A stretch of DNA of 18,471 nucleotides from Dyella_B sp035508675 (lineage in GTDB: Bacteria; Pseudomonadota; Gammaproteobacteria; Xanthomonadales; Rhodanobacteraceae), in assembly GCF_035508675.1 (NCBI RefSeq), contig NZ_DATJMN010000289.1:1-18471 (forward strand), read 5' to 3'. Numbering within the stretch: position 1 is the first letter of the stretch; the number at the start of each line of letters is the position of its first letter. The notes below the pieces were generated by a model. The model was not told the origin of the DNA and did not search any database. It worked only from the letters and a program-made list of their open reading frames with translations. Shown piece after piece: positions 6,190 through 13,262 of this stretch. The translations under genes were made by a program, and so were the position numbers.

Positions 6190-6819
6190 ATGACCCTCTC
6201 AATTCCCGCGCTTTTCCTGGCCGATGCCCCCGGGCTGGATTTCCTCAATTCGACGGCAACACCGGTGGATACGCCGGTCGACTGGTTGGAAGACGGGGAG
6301 GGGCTGCTCAGCTGGCTCAAGCAAGCGCGCCTGGTGCCGGATGAAGTACTCGATGCGATGCGTGGGCGCGCCATTCCGGGTGAGCTCGATCGCCTGGCTG
6401 ACCAGGCGCGTTCGCTGCGTGAGTGGTTTAGAGCGTTCGTGCTTGCGCACAAAGGGCGCCCGTTGCAGGCGTCGCAACTGGCCGAACTCGAACCGCTCAA
6501 TCAATTGCTGAAGCGCGATGAGCGGCACGACGAAATCGTCGTGCAAAGGCACGGCGAATCGTCCGCGCTGCGTTTGATACAGGCGCGCCGCTGGGCATCA
6601 CCTGAAGCCTTGCTGCTACCGATCGCCGAAGCGATGGCGCAGCTGGTTTGCGCGGAAGACTTTACCTATGTGAAAGCCTGCGAAGGCCCGACCTGCACCT
6701 TGTTGTTCGCCGACCACACGCGCGGGCATGCGCGTAGGTGGTGCAGTATGTCGTTTTGCGGCAATCGCGCGAAGCAGGCGGCGCACCGGCACCGTCAAAA
6801 GACGATCCAGAAAGATTGA
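6190..6819 (+). CDS. CGNR zinc-finger (ABATE-domain) transcriptional regulator
   Basis: A 209-residue protein with CAGGAG before the ATG. The N-terminal 150 residues are the all-helical ABATE stress-sensor-like domain: LDFLNSTATP (16-25), then a central helix-rich part and RRWASPEALLLPIAEAMAQLV. The C-terminal zinc finger has C164, C169, C185 and C190, the last in the eponymous CGNR tetrapeptide (190-193), with the usual ARRWCSMSFCGNRAKQAAHR layout and a basic end. Members are putative DNA-binding regulators; few have been studied. Divergent placement from the two hydrolase genes, with inverted repeats in the spacer, suggests it controls them and itself. A DUF1330 gene follows 37 bp downstream. 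Confidence 0.9.
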   Translation: MTLSIPALFLADAPGLDFLNSTATPVDTPVDWLEDGEGLLSWLKQARLVPDEVLDAMRGRAIPGELDRLADQARSLREWFRAFVLAHKGRPLQASQLAELEPLNQLLKRDERHDEIVVQRHGESSALRLIQARRWASPEALLLPIAEAMAQLVCAEDFTYVKACEGPTCTLLFADHTRGHARRWCSMSFCGNRAKQAAHRHRQKTIQKD

Positions 6820-6856
6820 GCTGGTTCAAAACCGAAATCACTAATCGGAGACAGTC

Positions 6857-7147
6857 ATGGCAAGCGGATATTGGGTAGTGGTGTTTCGTTCGATCTCTGA
6901 CCCGGCCGGCCTCGACCGGTACACGGCCGCCGCCGTGCCGGCGATTCGTGCACATGGTGGACGGGTGCTGGCAGCAGGCGTGCCGGGTTTCGCCTATGAA
7001 AGCGGCACGCTGCAACGCGTGGCCTTGGTCGAATTCGACAGCCTGGATGCGGCGAACGCTGCCTATGGCAGCGCCGATTACCAGGCTGCGGTAAGGCACC
7101 TGGATGGCGCTGCAGAGCGTGACGTACGCATCGTCGAAGGCTTCTAG
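6857..7147 (+). CDS. DUF1330 family protein (dimeric alpha/beta barrel)
   Basis: A 96-residue protein of usual DUF1330 length. It starts MASGYWVVVFRSISDPAGLDRY, with the family's early strand and the conserved YTAAAVPAIRAHGGRVLAAG segment. VALVEFDSLDAANAAYGSADYQAAV then gives the second strand and helix. A GGAG site precedes the ATG. Proteins of this fold are related to EthD and other ferredoxin-like dimers and have no agreed activity. It is 37 bp after the CGNR gene on the same strand, so probably the same transcript, and may belong to the process the hydrolases serve. Confidence 0.88.
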   Translation: MASGYWVVVFRSISDPAGLDRYTAAAVPAIRAHGGRVLAAGVPGFAYESGTLQRVALVEFDSLDAANAAYGSADYQAAVRHLDGAAERDVRIVEGF

Positions 7148-7220
7148 ATGCATGCTGGACCTGGCAGCGTCGTTGCGGTCTGCGGTGGATTAAATCAGAG
7201 CAGCCTTGGCTCGCAAGAAA

Positions 7221-7730
7221 TCAGCCAACGCGCTTGGGCAATGTCCAACCCGGCCGGACGAAATGGCAGGTGTAGCCCTGCGGATAGCGTTCCAGATAAT
7301 CCTGATGTTCCGGCTCCGCCTCCCAGAACGGCCCTGCCGGCGCGATCTCGGTGACGACCTTGCCGGGCCACAGGCCGGATGCATCGACATCGGCCACGGT
7401 ATCCTCGGCGACCTTTTTCTGCTCGTCGTCGCGATAAAAAATGGCGGAGCGGTAGCTCGTGCCGAGATCATTGCCCTGGCGGTTTTTCGTGGTCGGATCA
7501 TGGATCTGGAAAAAGAATTCCAGAATCTGGCGATAGCTGATCTGCGCCGGATCGAACACGATCTCGATGGCTTCGGCATGCGTGCCGTGGTTGCGATAGG
7601 TGGCATGGGGCACGTCGCCACCGGAGTAGCCCACGCGCGTGGACAGCACGCCGGGATAGCGCCGCAGCAGATCCTGCATGCCCCAGAAGCAGCCGCCGGC
7701 CAGGATGGCGGTTTCGGTTTTTGTCGTCAT
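7221..7730 (-). CDS. msrA: Peptide-methionine (S)-S-oxide reductase MsrA
   Basis: A 169-residue enzyme that reduces methionine-S-sulfoxide in oxidised proteins. The catalytic motif GCFWG (12-16) carries C14. Downstream are the family blocks VGYSGGDVPHATYRNHGTHAEAI (33-55), FFFQIHDPTTKNRQGNDLGTSYRSAIFY (72-99) and a C-terminal YTCHF with C155 as a possible resolving cysteine. The protein is complete but short at the N-terminus, as expected for a cytoplasmic form. The start at 7730 has AGG about nine bases upstream. It is a single gene, with no msrB adjacent. Confidence 0.95.
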   Translation of the reverse strand: MTTKTETAILAGGCFWGMQDLLRRYPGVLSTRVGYSGGDVPHATYRNHGTHAEAIEIVFDPAQISYRQILEFFFQIHDPTTKNRQGNDLGTSYRSAIFYRDDEQKKVAEDTVADVDASGLWPGKVVTEIAPAGPFWEAEPEHQDYLERYPQGYTCHFVRPGWTLPKRVG

Positions 7731-8076
7731 GTCATTGCCTCATTTCATTCTCAAACCAGGAAGCTTGTCGCTTGCGGTGGCCTGCTCCCTCCCCTGCGAT
7801 AGTAGGGAGGGTTGGGGTGGGGTTGCCTGTGCTTTAGCGTGCAGCCGAATGTCGCTATCACTTCTTCGCAGGGGAGGGTAGGCGTCCTGCGAGTTCGAGA
7901 TAAAAGCTCAAGTTGGCGCCATCGGTTAAAGCCGTTGCCGCGATCTATATCTGGGATCACATGCCGCCGATCAAGTGCCATCGGTTGCTAGCCCGCGATC
8001 CGCGTCCACCGCTGCCATTCCCCGCCCATGGTGTTAACTTACCTGCCCTCACACGCGCCTGGTTTCGGAGCTTTTC
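7731..8076. other. Intergenic spacer of msrA and the M61 gene, containing a repeat
   Basis: These 346 bases hold no convincing gene. They contain the C/G-run repeat at 7787-7878, listed separately. The promoters of the two divergent genes must lie here, but I could not place either with confidence. Confidence 0.5.
7787..7878. repeat. Inverted-repeat element with C/G-run ends
   Basis: CCCTCCCCTGCGA (7787-7799) and TCGCAGGGGAGGG (7866-7878) are a perfect 13-base inverted repeat 66 bases apart. Within it, CCCTCCC (7787-7793) can also pair with GGGAGGG (7805-7811) and is followed by TTGGGGTGGGGTT. Similar C/G-run hairpins are common between genes of Xanthomonadales. The element is not at a gene end, so a terminator role is unlikely. 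Confidence 0.55.
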
Positions 8077-10035
8077 ATGTCTCGTGCTTTTACTGCGGTT
8101 TCAACGGCTGCCACGCATCGCATGTTTTCACGCCTGGCCCTGGCGATAGCGATGGGGCTTTTGGCAACCGGCGCCGCCGCACAACCGGCGCATGACGACA
8201 GCGTGCCGCCGCCGCAGGACAAGCCGTATCCCGGCACCGTCACCCTCCACGTCGACGCCAACGATACGCTGCAGGGCATCTTCCGTGTGCACGAAACGAT
8301 TCCGGTGCAGGCCGGTGCGTTGACGCTGTTGTATCCGCAGTGGATTCCCGGCGATCACTCGCCTACCGGCCCAATCAACATGCTGGCCGGCCTGCAGCTT
8401 ACGGCCGGCGGCAAGCCGCTGAAGTGGAAGCGCGACGAATACAATGTCTACGCGTTCCACGTCGACGTGCCTGCGGGCGTGTCGAGCATCGACGCGTCGT
8501 TCCAATATCTGTCGGGCCGCACCGATAGCGAAGGTTTCGAGATCACCGATCGCATGATGGACATGGAGTGGAGCAAGGTGCTGCTCTACCCGGCCGGCTA
8601 TTTCTCGCGCGATATCCAGTTTGCGCCCAGCGTCACTTTCGCGCATGGCTGGCAGTTCGGCACCGCGCTGGAGACTGCCTCGCAAGCGGGCGACACCACC
8701 AGCTTCAAGCCGGTGGGCTTGAACAACCTGGTCGATTCGCCGATCTACGCGGGCAAGTATTTCAAGCGCGTGGACCTCAACCCCGGCGGCGATGCGCCAG
8801 TGCACCTGGACGTGGTGGCCGACGAACCGAAGTACCTGGAGATGACGCCCGAGCAATTGCAGGTGCATCGCAACCTGGTAACGCAGGCCACCAAGCTGTT
8901 CGGCTCGCACCATTACGACCACTACGACTTCCTGTTTTCGTTGTCGGACGTGCTGGCGGGCAATGGCACGGAGCATCACCAATCCAGCGAGAACGGCCTG
9001 GGCACCGACTATTTCACCGGCTGGAATGACGGCGCGCCCGATCGCGACCTGCTCGCCCACGAATACACCCATTCGTGGAACGGCAAGTTCCGCCGCCCGG
9101 CGGATCTATGGACACCCAACTTCAACGTGCCGATGGGCGATTCGCTGCTGTGGGTATACGAGGGGCAAACCCAGTATTGGGGTTTCGTCCTGACGGCGCG
9201 CGCCGGCATGTGGTCGCCGCAGCAATTCCGCGATGCGTTGGCCATGGTGGCCGCCAACTATCAGCGCAACCGCGAGGGTTTCCAGTGGCGCACGCTGGAA
9301 GACACCACCAACGATCCCACCGCTGCGCGCCGTTCCAGCCTGCCGTACCGCAGCTGGCAGATGAGCGAGGACTACTACAGCGGCGGCCAGATGATGTGGC
9401 TGGACGTGGATGCCAAGCTGCGCGAACTCACGCACGACCATAAATCGCTGGATGATTTCGCGCGTGACTTTTTCGGCGTCGACAACGGCAGCTACGTCAC
9501 CAAGACCTATACCTTCGACGACTTGGTAGCCGCCCTCAACGGCGTGGCTCCCTACGACTGGGCCGGCTTTCTGCGCGCACGTGTCGACGCACTCAACCCG
9601 CCGCTGGAAAACGGCATTGCCGCCACCGGCTGGAAACTGGTCTATACCGATCAGGAAAGCGCCTACGAGAAGCAATACAACAGTCGCCCGCAATCACCGC
9701 GCCACCTGTACAACTTCGCCTGGTCGATCGGCCTGACGATGGGCGACGACGGGCAGATCAACGACGTGCGCTGGGACGGGCCCGCGTTCAAGGCGGGCGT
9801 CAGCACCGGCGCCAAGCTGGTCGCCGTCAATGGCCAGAACTATTCCACCGAGGTGCTGAAGAGCGCCATCACCGCCGCCAAGACCAGCCAGGCGCCGATC
9901 CAGTTGCTGCTGAAATACCAGGGAGGCTACCGCACCGTGGCCGTGGATTATCACGGTGGCCTGCAATACCCGCACCTGGTGCGCGTCGAAGGTACGCCGG
10001 ATTATCTGGACGAGATCATCGCGCCGCGCAAGTAA
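8077..10035 (+). CDS. Secreted M61 family metallopeptidase with PDZ domain
   Basis: A 652-residue aminopeptidase of the glycyl-aminopeptidase (PepM61) family, normal in length. GGAG precedes the ATG at 8077. A signal peptide with a hydrophobic stretch LALAIAMGLLATGAAA (about 20-35) ends near AAAQ, so the mature enzyme is probably periplasmic. The N-terminal beta domain is followed by the zinc site: HEYTH at 328-332 supplies two histidines, and E362 in WVYEGQTQYWG is the expected third ligand. The PDZ-like domain lies at about 545-640 (GDDGQINDVRWDGPAFKAGVSTGAKLVAVNGQ). Family members favour N-terminal Gly or Ala. It stands alone and converges on ribA. Confidence 0.93.
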   Translation: MSRAFTAVSTAATHRMFSRLALAIAMGLLATGAAAQPAHDDSVPPPQDKPYPGTVTLHVDANDTLQGIFRVHETIPVQAGALTLLYPQWIPGDHSPTGPINMLAGLQLTAGGKPLKWKRDEYNVYAFHVDVPAGVSSIDASFQYLSGRTDSEGFEITDRMMDMEWSKVLLYPAGYFSRDIQFAPSVTFAHGWQFGTALETASQAGDTTSFKPVGLNNLVDSPIYAGKYFKRVDLNPGGDAPVHLDVVADEPKYLEMTPEQLQVHRNLVTQATKLFGSHHYDHYDFLFSLSDVLAGNGTEHHQSSENGLGTDYFTGWNDGAPDRDLLAHEYTHSWNGKFRRPADLWTPNFNVPMGDSLLWVYEGQTQYWGFVLTARAGMWSPQQFRDALAMVAANYQRNREGFQWRTLEDTTNDPTAARRSSLPYRSWQMSEDYYSGGQMMWLDVDAKLRELTHDHKSLDDFARDFFGVDNGSYVTKTYTFDDLVAALNGVAPYDWAGFLRARVDALNPPLENGIAATGWKLVYTDQESAYEKQYNSRPQSPRHLYNFAWSIGLTMGDDGQINDVRWDGPAFKAGVSTGAKLVAVNGQNYSTEVLKSAITAAKTSQAPIQLLLKYQGGYRTVAVDYHGGLQYPHLVRVEGTPDYLDEIIAPRK

Positions 10036-10050
10036 CGCAGGCGCGGCCGC

Positions 10051-10707
10051 TCACGGCTCTTCCGCCACACCCGGCAACACGATGGTATGCCGGGTGTGGC
10101 GAACCTTCGCTTCCAGGTAACGCAGGTTGTGGCGCCCGAAGAACGCGCTGGTGGGTCGCGCGGCGGCAACCTCGACGCCCAGTGCTTCCAATTGCGCGCG
10201 CTTGTCGGGATTGTTGGTGATCAGCGTGATGCGTGATACGCCCAGCGCCTTCAACATCTCGGCGGCGCCGGTGTAATCGCGCTCGTCGTCGCCGTGGCCC
10301 AGGGCGCGATTGGCTGCGTACGTGTCGTGGCCCTGCTCCTGCAGGCGGTAGGCGTCCAGCTTGGCGTACAGCCCGATGCCGCGCCCTTCCTGGCGCATAT
10401 AAAGGAGATAGCCGCCTTCCTCGTGCAGCCGAAGCAGCGATTCCTGCAATTGGGGGCCGCAATCGCACCGCGCCGAACCCAGGACATCGCCCGTCATGCA
10501 TTCGGAATGCACCCGCACCAGCGGCGCATCGGTATGGCAGTCGCCAAAGCGCAGCGCGAAATGCTCCTTGCCGTCGGAAAGGCCGTAAAAGCTATAGATC
10601 GTGCTGGCCGCCTCGCGGCCGTCAGCCAGATGGATCGGCAGTTGCGCGGCCGTGCGGACGCCGGGCGTTTCCGCCAGGGGAACAGCTTGCAAACAGGGAG
10701 CGGACAT
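10051..10707 (-). CDS. ribA: GTP cyclohydrolase II
   Basis: It converts GTP to the diaminopyrimidine that starts riboflavin synthesis. With the start at 10707 it has 218 residues. Zinc ligands are the three cysteines in HSECMTGDVLGSARCDCGPQL (positions 70, 81 and 83), with the same 11- and 2-residue spacing as E. coli RibA. RQEGRGIGLYAKL (about 105-117) and ITNNPDKRAQLEALG complete the active site and C-terminal region. This is the stand-alone form, not a RibBA fusion. In-frame ATGs at 10722, 10737 and 10767 also exist and no ribosome-binding site decides between them. 10707 gives the length nearest E. coli. A perfect 14-pair hairpin overlaps the last codons. Confidence 0.93.
   Translation of the reverse strand: MSAPCLQAVPLAETPGVRTAAQLPIHLADGREAASTIYSFYGLSDGKEHFALRFGDCHTDAPLVRVHSECMTGDVLGSARCDCGPQLQESLLRLHEEGGYLLYMRQEGRGIGLYAKLDAYRLQEQGHDTYAANRALGHGDDERDYTGAAEMLKALGVSRITLITNNPDKRAQLEALGVEVAAARPTSAFFGRHNLRYLEAKVRHTRHTIVLPGVAEEP
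10063..10101. terminator. Perfect 14-bp inverted repeat at the ribA 3' end
   Basis: CGCCACACCCGGCA (10063-10076) and TGCCGGGTGTGGCG (10088-10101) are exactly complementary, with an 11-base loop. The repeat lies in the last codons of ribA, which encode RHTRHTIVLPGVAEEP, and 28 bases after the M61 stop codon. No T-run follows on either strand. It may be a factor-dependent or processing-type transcript end for the two convergent genes. Confidence 0.5.
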
Positions 10708-10915
10708 GGGGTCTGATCTCATTACTCGGCGCCCCATGGTTTGTGGGGCCTGGAGGACAGCATTCAAGCGCTAGCCTGACGGGTATAGCGGTGAGTGCCA
10801 CCTGGGCGGCCATTTGTTGCAGGTGCCTTTCATGGCGGTTTCGCGGCATCCCGCCGTCGGCGGCCCGGCTCTGCACTATGCTTCGGCTGGAGCCCATGGT
10901 ACCGCTTCCTTCCAT

Positions 10916-11623
10916 ATGGCCGACATGCCCTTCCATCCCCAGATCGCCCCCGAGATCTTCGCCCTGCGCCCCGACTTCGCGGCGCTGAGCATTCATGCCG
11001 AACATGTCCGCAACGGCCCCAGCGATACGCATAGCGCCGAATGGCTGGGCAATGCCTGCCGGGAGCTGGACGCGGCGCCCTGGGCCGAGGCGCATCTCGC
11101 TTCCTGGCGCGACGCTTATCGCGCCTTCGGCGCCAAGCCGCAACGCACGCCATGCTCGGCCGAGGCCTTGCGCAAGCGGGCGCAGCGCGACGGATCGCTC
11201 CCTGCCATCAACGCCGTCGTCGATCTATATAACGCCCTGAGCGTGCGTTATGCCTTGCCGGTTGGCGGTGAAGACGTCGTGACATACGCAGGTTCTCCGC
11301 GATTGATCCGCGCATCGGGCAACGAACCGTTCGAGACGGTTTCCGAAGGCGCACCCAAGGTGGAAACGGCGGAGCAGGGTGAAGTGGTCTGGTGCGATGC
11401 GCGCGGCGTCACCTGCCGGCGCTGGAACTGGCGGCAAGGCATCCGCACGCGCATTACCGAACACAGCACGGAAATGTGGTTCGTGCTGGAACGCCTGGAC
11501 CCCATGCCGATCGACGCGCTGCACGAAGCCGGCGAGCAGCTGATCGCTGGCCTGCGCCGGATCTGCCCGGACGTTCGCACCACGCAGTTGTATCTGGCTG
11601 AAGCGCGCCAAATCAGCGCGTAG
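10916..11623 (+). CDS. B3/B4 domain protein (tRNA synthetase editing-like)
   Basis: A 235-residue protein related to the B3/B4 editing domain of the phenylalanyl-tRNA synthetase beta chain, found free-standing in many bacteria. Recognised blocks are IAPEIFALRPDFAALSIHAEHV near the start, WRDAYRAFGAKPQRTPCSAEALRKR, the central LPAINAVVDLYNALSVRYALPVGGED, and GEVVWCDARGVTCRRWNWRQGIRTRIT. Members are suspected to clear misacylated tRNA. The frame is open back to TTG 10814, and ATG 10832 has AGGTG upstream. I chose 10916 because the family pattern begins there and the preceding 28 residues look non-coding. It is divergent from ribA. Confidence 0.82.
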   Translation: MADMPFHPQIAPEIFALRPDFAALSIHAEHVRNGPSDTHSAEWLGNACRELDAAPWAEAHLASWRDAYRAFGAKPQRTPCSAEALRKRAQRDGSLPAINAVVDLYNALSVRYALPVGGEDVVTYAGSPRLIRASGNEPFETVSEGAPKVETAEQGEVVWCDARGVTCRRWNWRQGIRTRITEHSTEMWFVLERLDPMPIDALHEAGEQLIAGLRRICPDVRTTQLYLAEARQISA

Positions 11624-11751
11624 GTTGTCATGCAGAAAATGACGCCCGCTTTGAAACCGCCGCTTGCATGCCAAACGCAAAGCAAACATTTCCTTGACCC
11701 AGGCAACCCCTTGGACGAGGTATTCACCGCGCGTACGCGAGAGGAAATGCC

Positions 11752-12042
11752 ATGAGCTACAGCACACTGACGCGCCCAAGCGCGTGGATTCCCTTGGCCA
11801 TGTCATTCACGGCGCTATGCATCGTGGTTGGTCATATAGCCCTGTTTGGCCATGCGCGCGAGATCGACGAAGGGGCTGCCGCGCATCTTTTTCAATTGCT
11901 CATCGTGGTGCAAATCCCGATCGTCGCGTTCTTTGCGATCAAGTGGCTGAAACGCAAGCCGCTCGATGCATGGATGGTTTTGGCCTTGCAGGCTTTGGCA
12001 GTCGCAGCAGCCTGCGCGCCTGTTTGGTATTTCAAGCTGTAA
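11752..12042 (+). CDS. Small three-helix inner-membrane protein, unknown function
   Basis: A 96-residue hydrophobic protein with AGAGGA upstream of the ATG. Three membrane segments can be seen: about 12-32 (WIPLAMSFTALCIVVGHIALF), 44-63 (AHLFQLLIVVQIPIVAFFAI) and 73-92 (AWMVLALQALAVAAACAPVW). A charged pair HAREIDEG sits in the first loop and KWLKRK in the second, which by the positive-inside rule puts the second loop in the cytoplasm. I do not recognise a family. It is 128 bp after the B3/B4 gene and 102 bp before the MmcQ/YjbR gene, same strand, so linkage is uncertain. Confidence 0.8.
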   Translation: MSYSTLTRPSAWIPLAMSFTALCIVVGHIALFGHAREIDEGAAAHLFQLLIVVQIPIVAFFAIKWLKRKPLDAWMVLALQALAVAAACAPVWYFKL

Positions 12043-12144
12043 TCGTGTGCTTGGTGCCGCGCAACGTCTGTATGTTGTTCGGAACGCCTGTAATCCCATG
12101 GCTGACTATCGCGATCCACTTTTTTTGCCGCGAAGGGGCGCTTC

Positions 12145-12474
12145 ATGAAGATTGACGCGGTACGCAAGTACGCCATGGCGCTGGAGGCGGTCACCGAAGA
12201 GCCGCACCACCAGTCCTCTTCGTTTCGTGTACGGGGGAGGATTTTCGTTACAGTCCCCCCGCCCGAAGAAGTCATTCACGTCTTCGTGGGAGAGGAAGAC
12301 CGGGAAGTCGCCCTGGTGCTGCATCCGGACTTTCTTGAAAAATTGCATTGGGGCGGCAAAGTCGTCGGCCTGCGGGTTGCACTCGCGCAAGCCAGGGTGG
12401 CCGCCGTCGAGTCACTGGTGAGCAAGGCCTATGAGCACGCCGTGCATAAAGGCGTAAGTCGCAAGAGGCGGTAA
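12145..12474 (+). CDS. MmcQ/YjbR family protein
   Basis: A 109-residue protein with AAGGGG before the ATG. Its order of segments is that of the family: an N-terminal helix (MKIDAVRKYAMALEAVTEEPHH), the beta strand pair FRVRGRIFVTV and EVIHVFVGEED, then ALVLHPDFLEK and a C-terminal helix VAAVESLVSKAYEHAV with a basic tail KGVSRKRR. The fold (CyaY-like) is often annotated as DNA-binding, but its role is unproven. The VOC gene begins 25 bp after its stop, so the two are probably co-transcribed. Confidence 0.85.
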   Translation: MKIDAVRKYAMALEAVTEEPHHQSSSFRVRGRIFVTVPPPEEVIHVFVGEEDREVALVLHPDFLEKLHWGGKVVGLRVALAQARVAAVESLVSKAYEHAVHKGVSRKRR

Positions 12475-12499
12475 TTTGTCCATCGACCGAGGAGATGCC

Positions 12500-12883
12500 A
12501 TGAAACGTGTTACCGGAATAGGTGGAGTTTTTTTCAAGGCGAAAGACCCCAAGGCGTTGGCCGACTGGTACCGCGTGCACCTCGGCCTGAATATCGAAGC
12601 ATGGGGCGGCGCCACGTTCCGATGGGCCGACGGCGATGCAGACGGTACCGGGGTCACGGTATGGAATCTCTTCAAACAGGACACCTCGTACTTCGCGCCG
12701 AGCACGGCCAGCTTCATGATCAACTACCGCGTCGACGACCTGCATGCACTGCTGGCTGCACTCAGGGCGGAAGGCTGCCAGGTCGAGGACAAGGTCGATG
12801 AGTCCGAGTATGGCAAGTTCGGCTGGGTGATCGATCCCGAAGGCAACAAGGTGGAGCTATGGCAGCCGCCGTCCGGGCGGTGA
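12500..12883 (+). CDS. VOC (glyoxalase/bleomycin-resistance fold) protein
   Basis: A 127-residue, single-module vicinal oxygen chelate protein. The ATG at 12500 was chosen for the GAGGAG upstream; the frame itself opens at 12476. Two beta-alpha-beta-beta-beta halves are visible: VTGIGGVFFKAKDPKALADWYRVHLGL (4-30) and SFMINYRVDDLHALLAALRAEG (72-93). It ends in the strand WVIDPEGNKVELWQPP, which contains the usual glutamate metal ligand. The first half, however, starts with GGVFFKAKD rather than a His-bearing strand, so the metal site may be incomplete. The substrate is unknown. It is the second gene of the MmcQ/YjbR pair. Confidence 0.87.
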   Translation: MKRVTGIGGVFFKAKDPKALADWYRVHLGLNIEAWGGATFRWADGDADGTGVTVWNLFKQDTSYFAPSTASFMINYRVDDLHALLAALRAEGCQVEDKVDESEYGKFGWVIDPEGNKVELWQPPSGR

Positions 12884-13262
12884 AGCGGGGAGGTAATGCT
12901 CGCCGTAAAGCATGTTCCCTCCTGACGTCATGCCGGCGAAAGCCGGGGCGCTTTACAACAGCGAAGCTGGTCAATGACGAACGCTTTGAAATGGCATGGA
13001 CGCGGAACGTAAGTTCAAAGCGTGAGGGCCAGGCCCGATGCTGGGATTTCATTCCAGCCTACGCAACAACATGATCACGAATTGACATCATTGCCACGCC
13101 GACAAGGTTAATACAGTCGCCAACGGCAGCCGCCCTGAAGCATTTGAACGCGATGCGGCGTCGGTAAATACCGGGCGCCCGAATTCATCGTGAACGCACG
13201 CTGCAAGACGGAGTGAAACCTTAGTGAGCGGCAAGTCATAGCAAGGCGAGGGCGATTCCACA
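12884..13262. other. Gene-free spacer upstream of pqiA
   Basis: These 379 bases carry no convincing gene; the only sizeable open frame (12859-13074) runs out of the VOC gene in another frame and is basic and low in complexity. The first part is the three-hairpin segment listed separately. The second part, from about 13062, must hold the pqiABC promoter. TTGACA at 13082-13087 is a perfect -35 box, but its best -10 (TAATAC, 13109-13114) is 21 bases away, so I do not call a promoter. Confidence 0.5.
12924..13060. repeat. Structured non-coding segment with three hairpins
   Basis: Three inverted repeats follow each other. First is CCGGC-GAAA-GCCGG (12933-12946), a stem closed by a GNRA tetraloop. 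Second is ACGCTTTGAA (12981-12990) with TTCAAAGCGT (13014-13023), a perfect 10-pair stem with a 23-base loop. Third is GCTGGGA with TTCCAGC (13040-13058), seven pairs with one wobble. The first hairpin with its GTCATGCCGGCGAAAGCCGG context resembles extragenic repeats seen in many proteobacteria. Whether this is one element or several cannot be told from one copy. Confidence 0.5.

Noticed and set aside
8128..9072. Long open frame (314 codons) antisense to the M61 peptidase
   Set aside because: The plus strand has signal peptide, HEYTH and PDZ regions; the antisense translation has no recognisable motif.
10814..10915. Extension of the B3/B4 gene to TTG 10814 or ATG 10832
   Set aside because: The family pattern begins at about 10916 and the added residues look non-coding. 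ATG 10832 has a fair AGGTG site, so this is not fully excluded.
12859..13074. Open frame of 71 codons between the VOC gene and pqiA
   Set aside because: It starts inside the VOC gene in a different frame, lacks a ribosome-binding site and covers the hairpin segment.
13082..13114. TTGACA with TAATAC as a pqiA promoter
   Set aside because: The spacing of 21 bases is too long for a sigma-70 promoter, and no better -10 exists at 16-18 bases.
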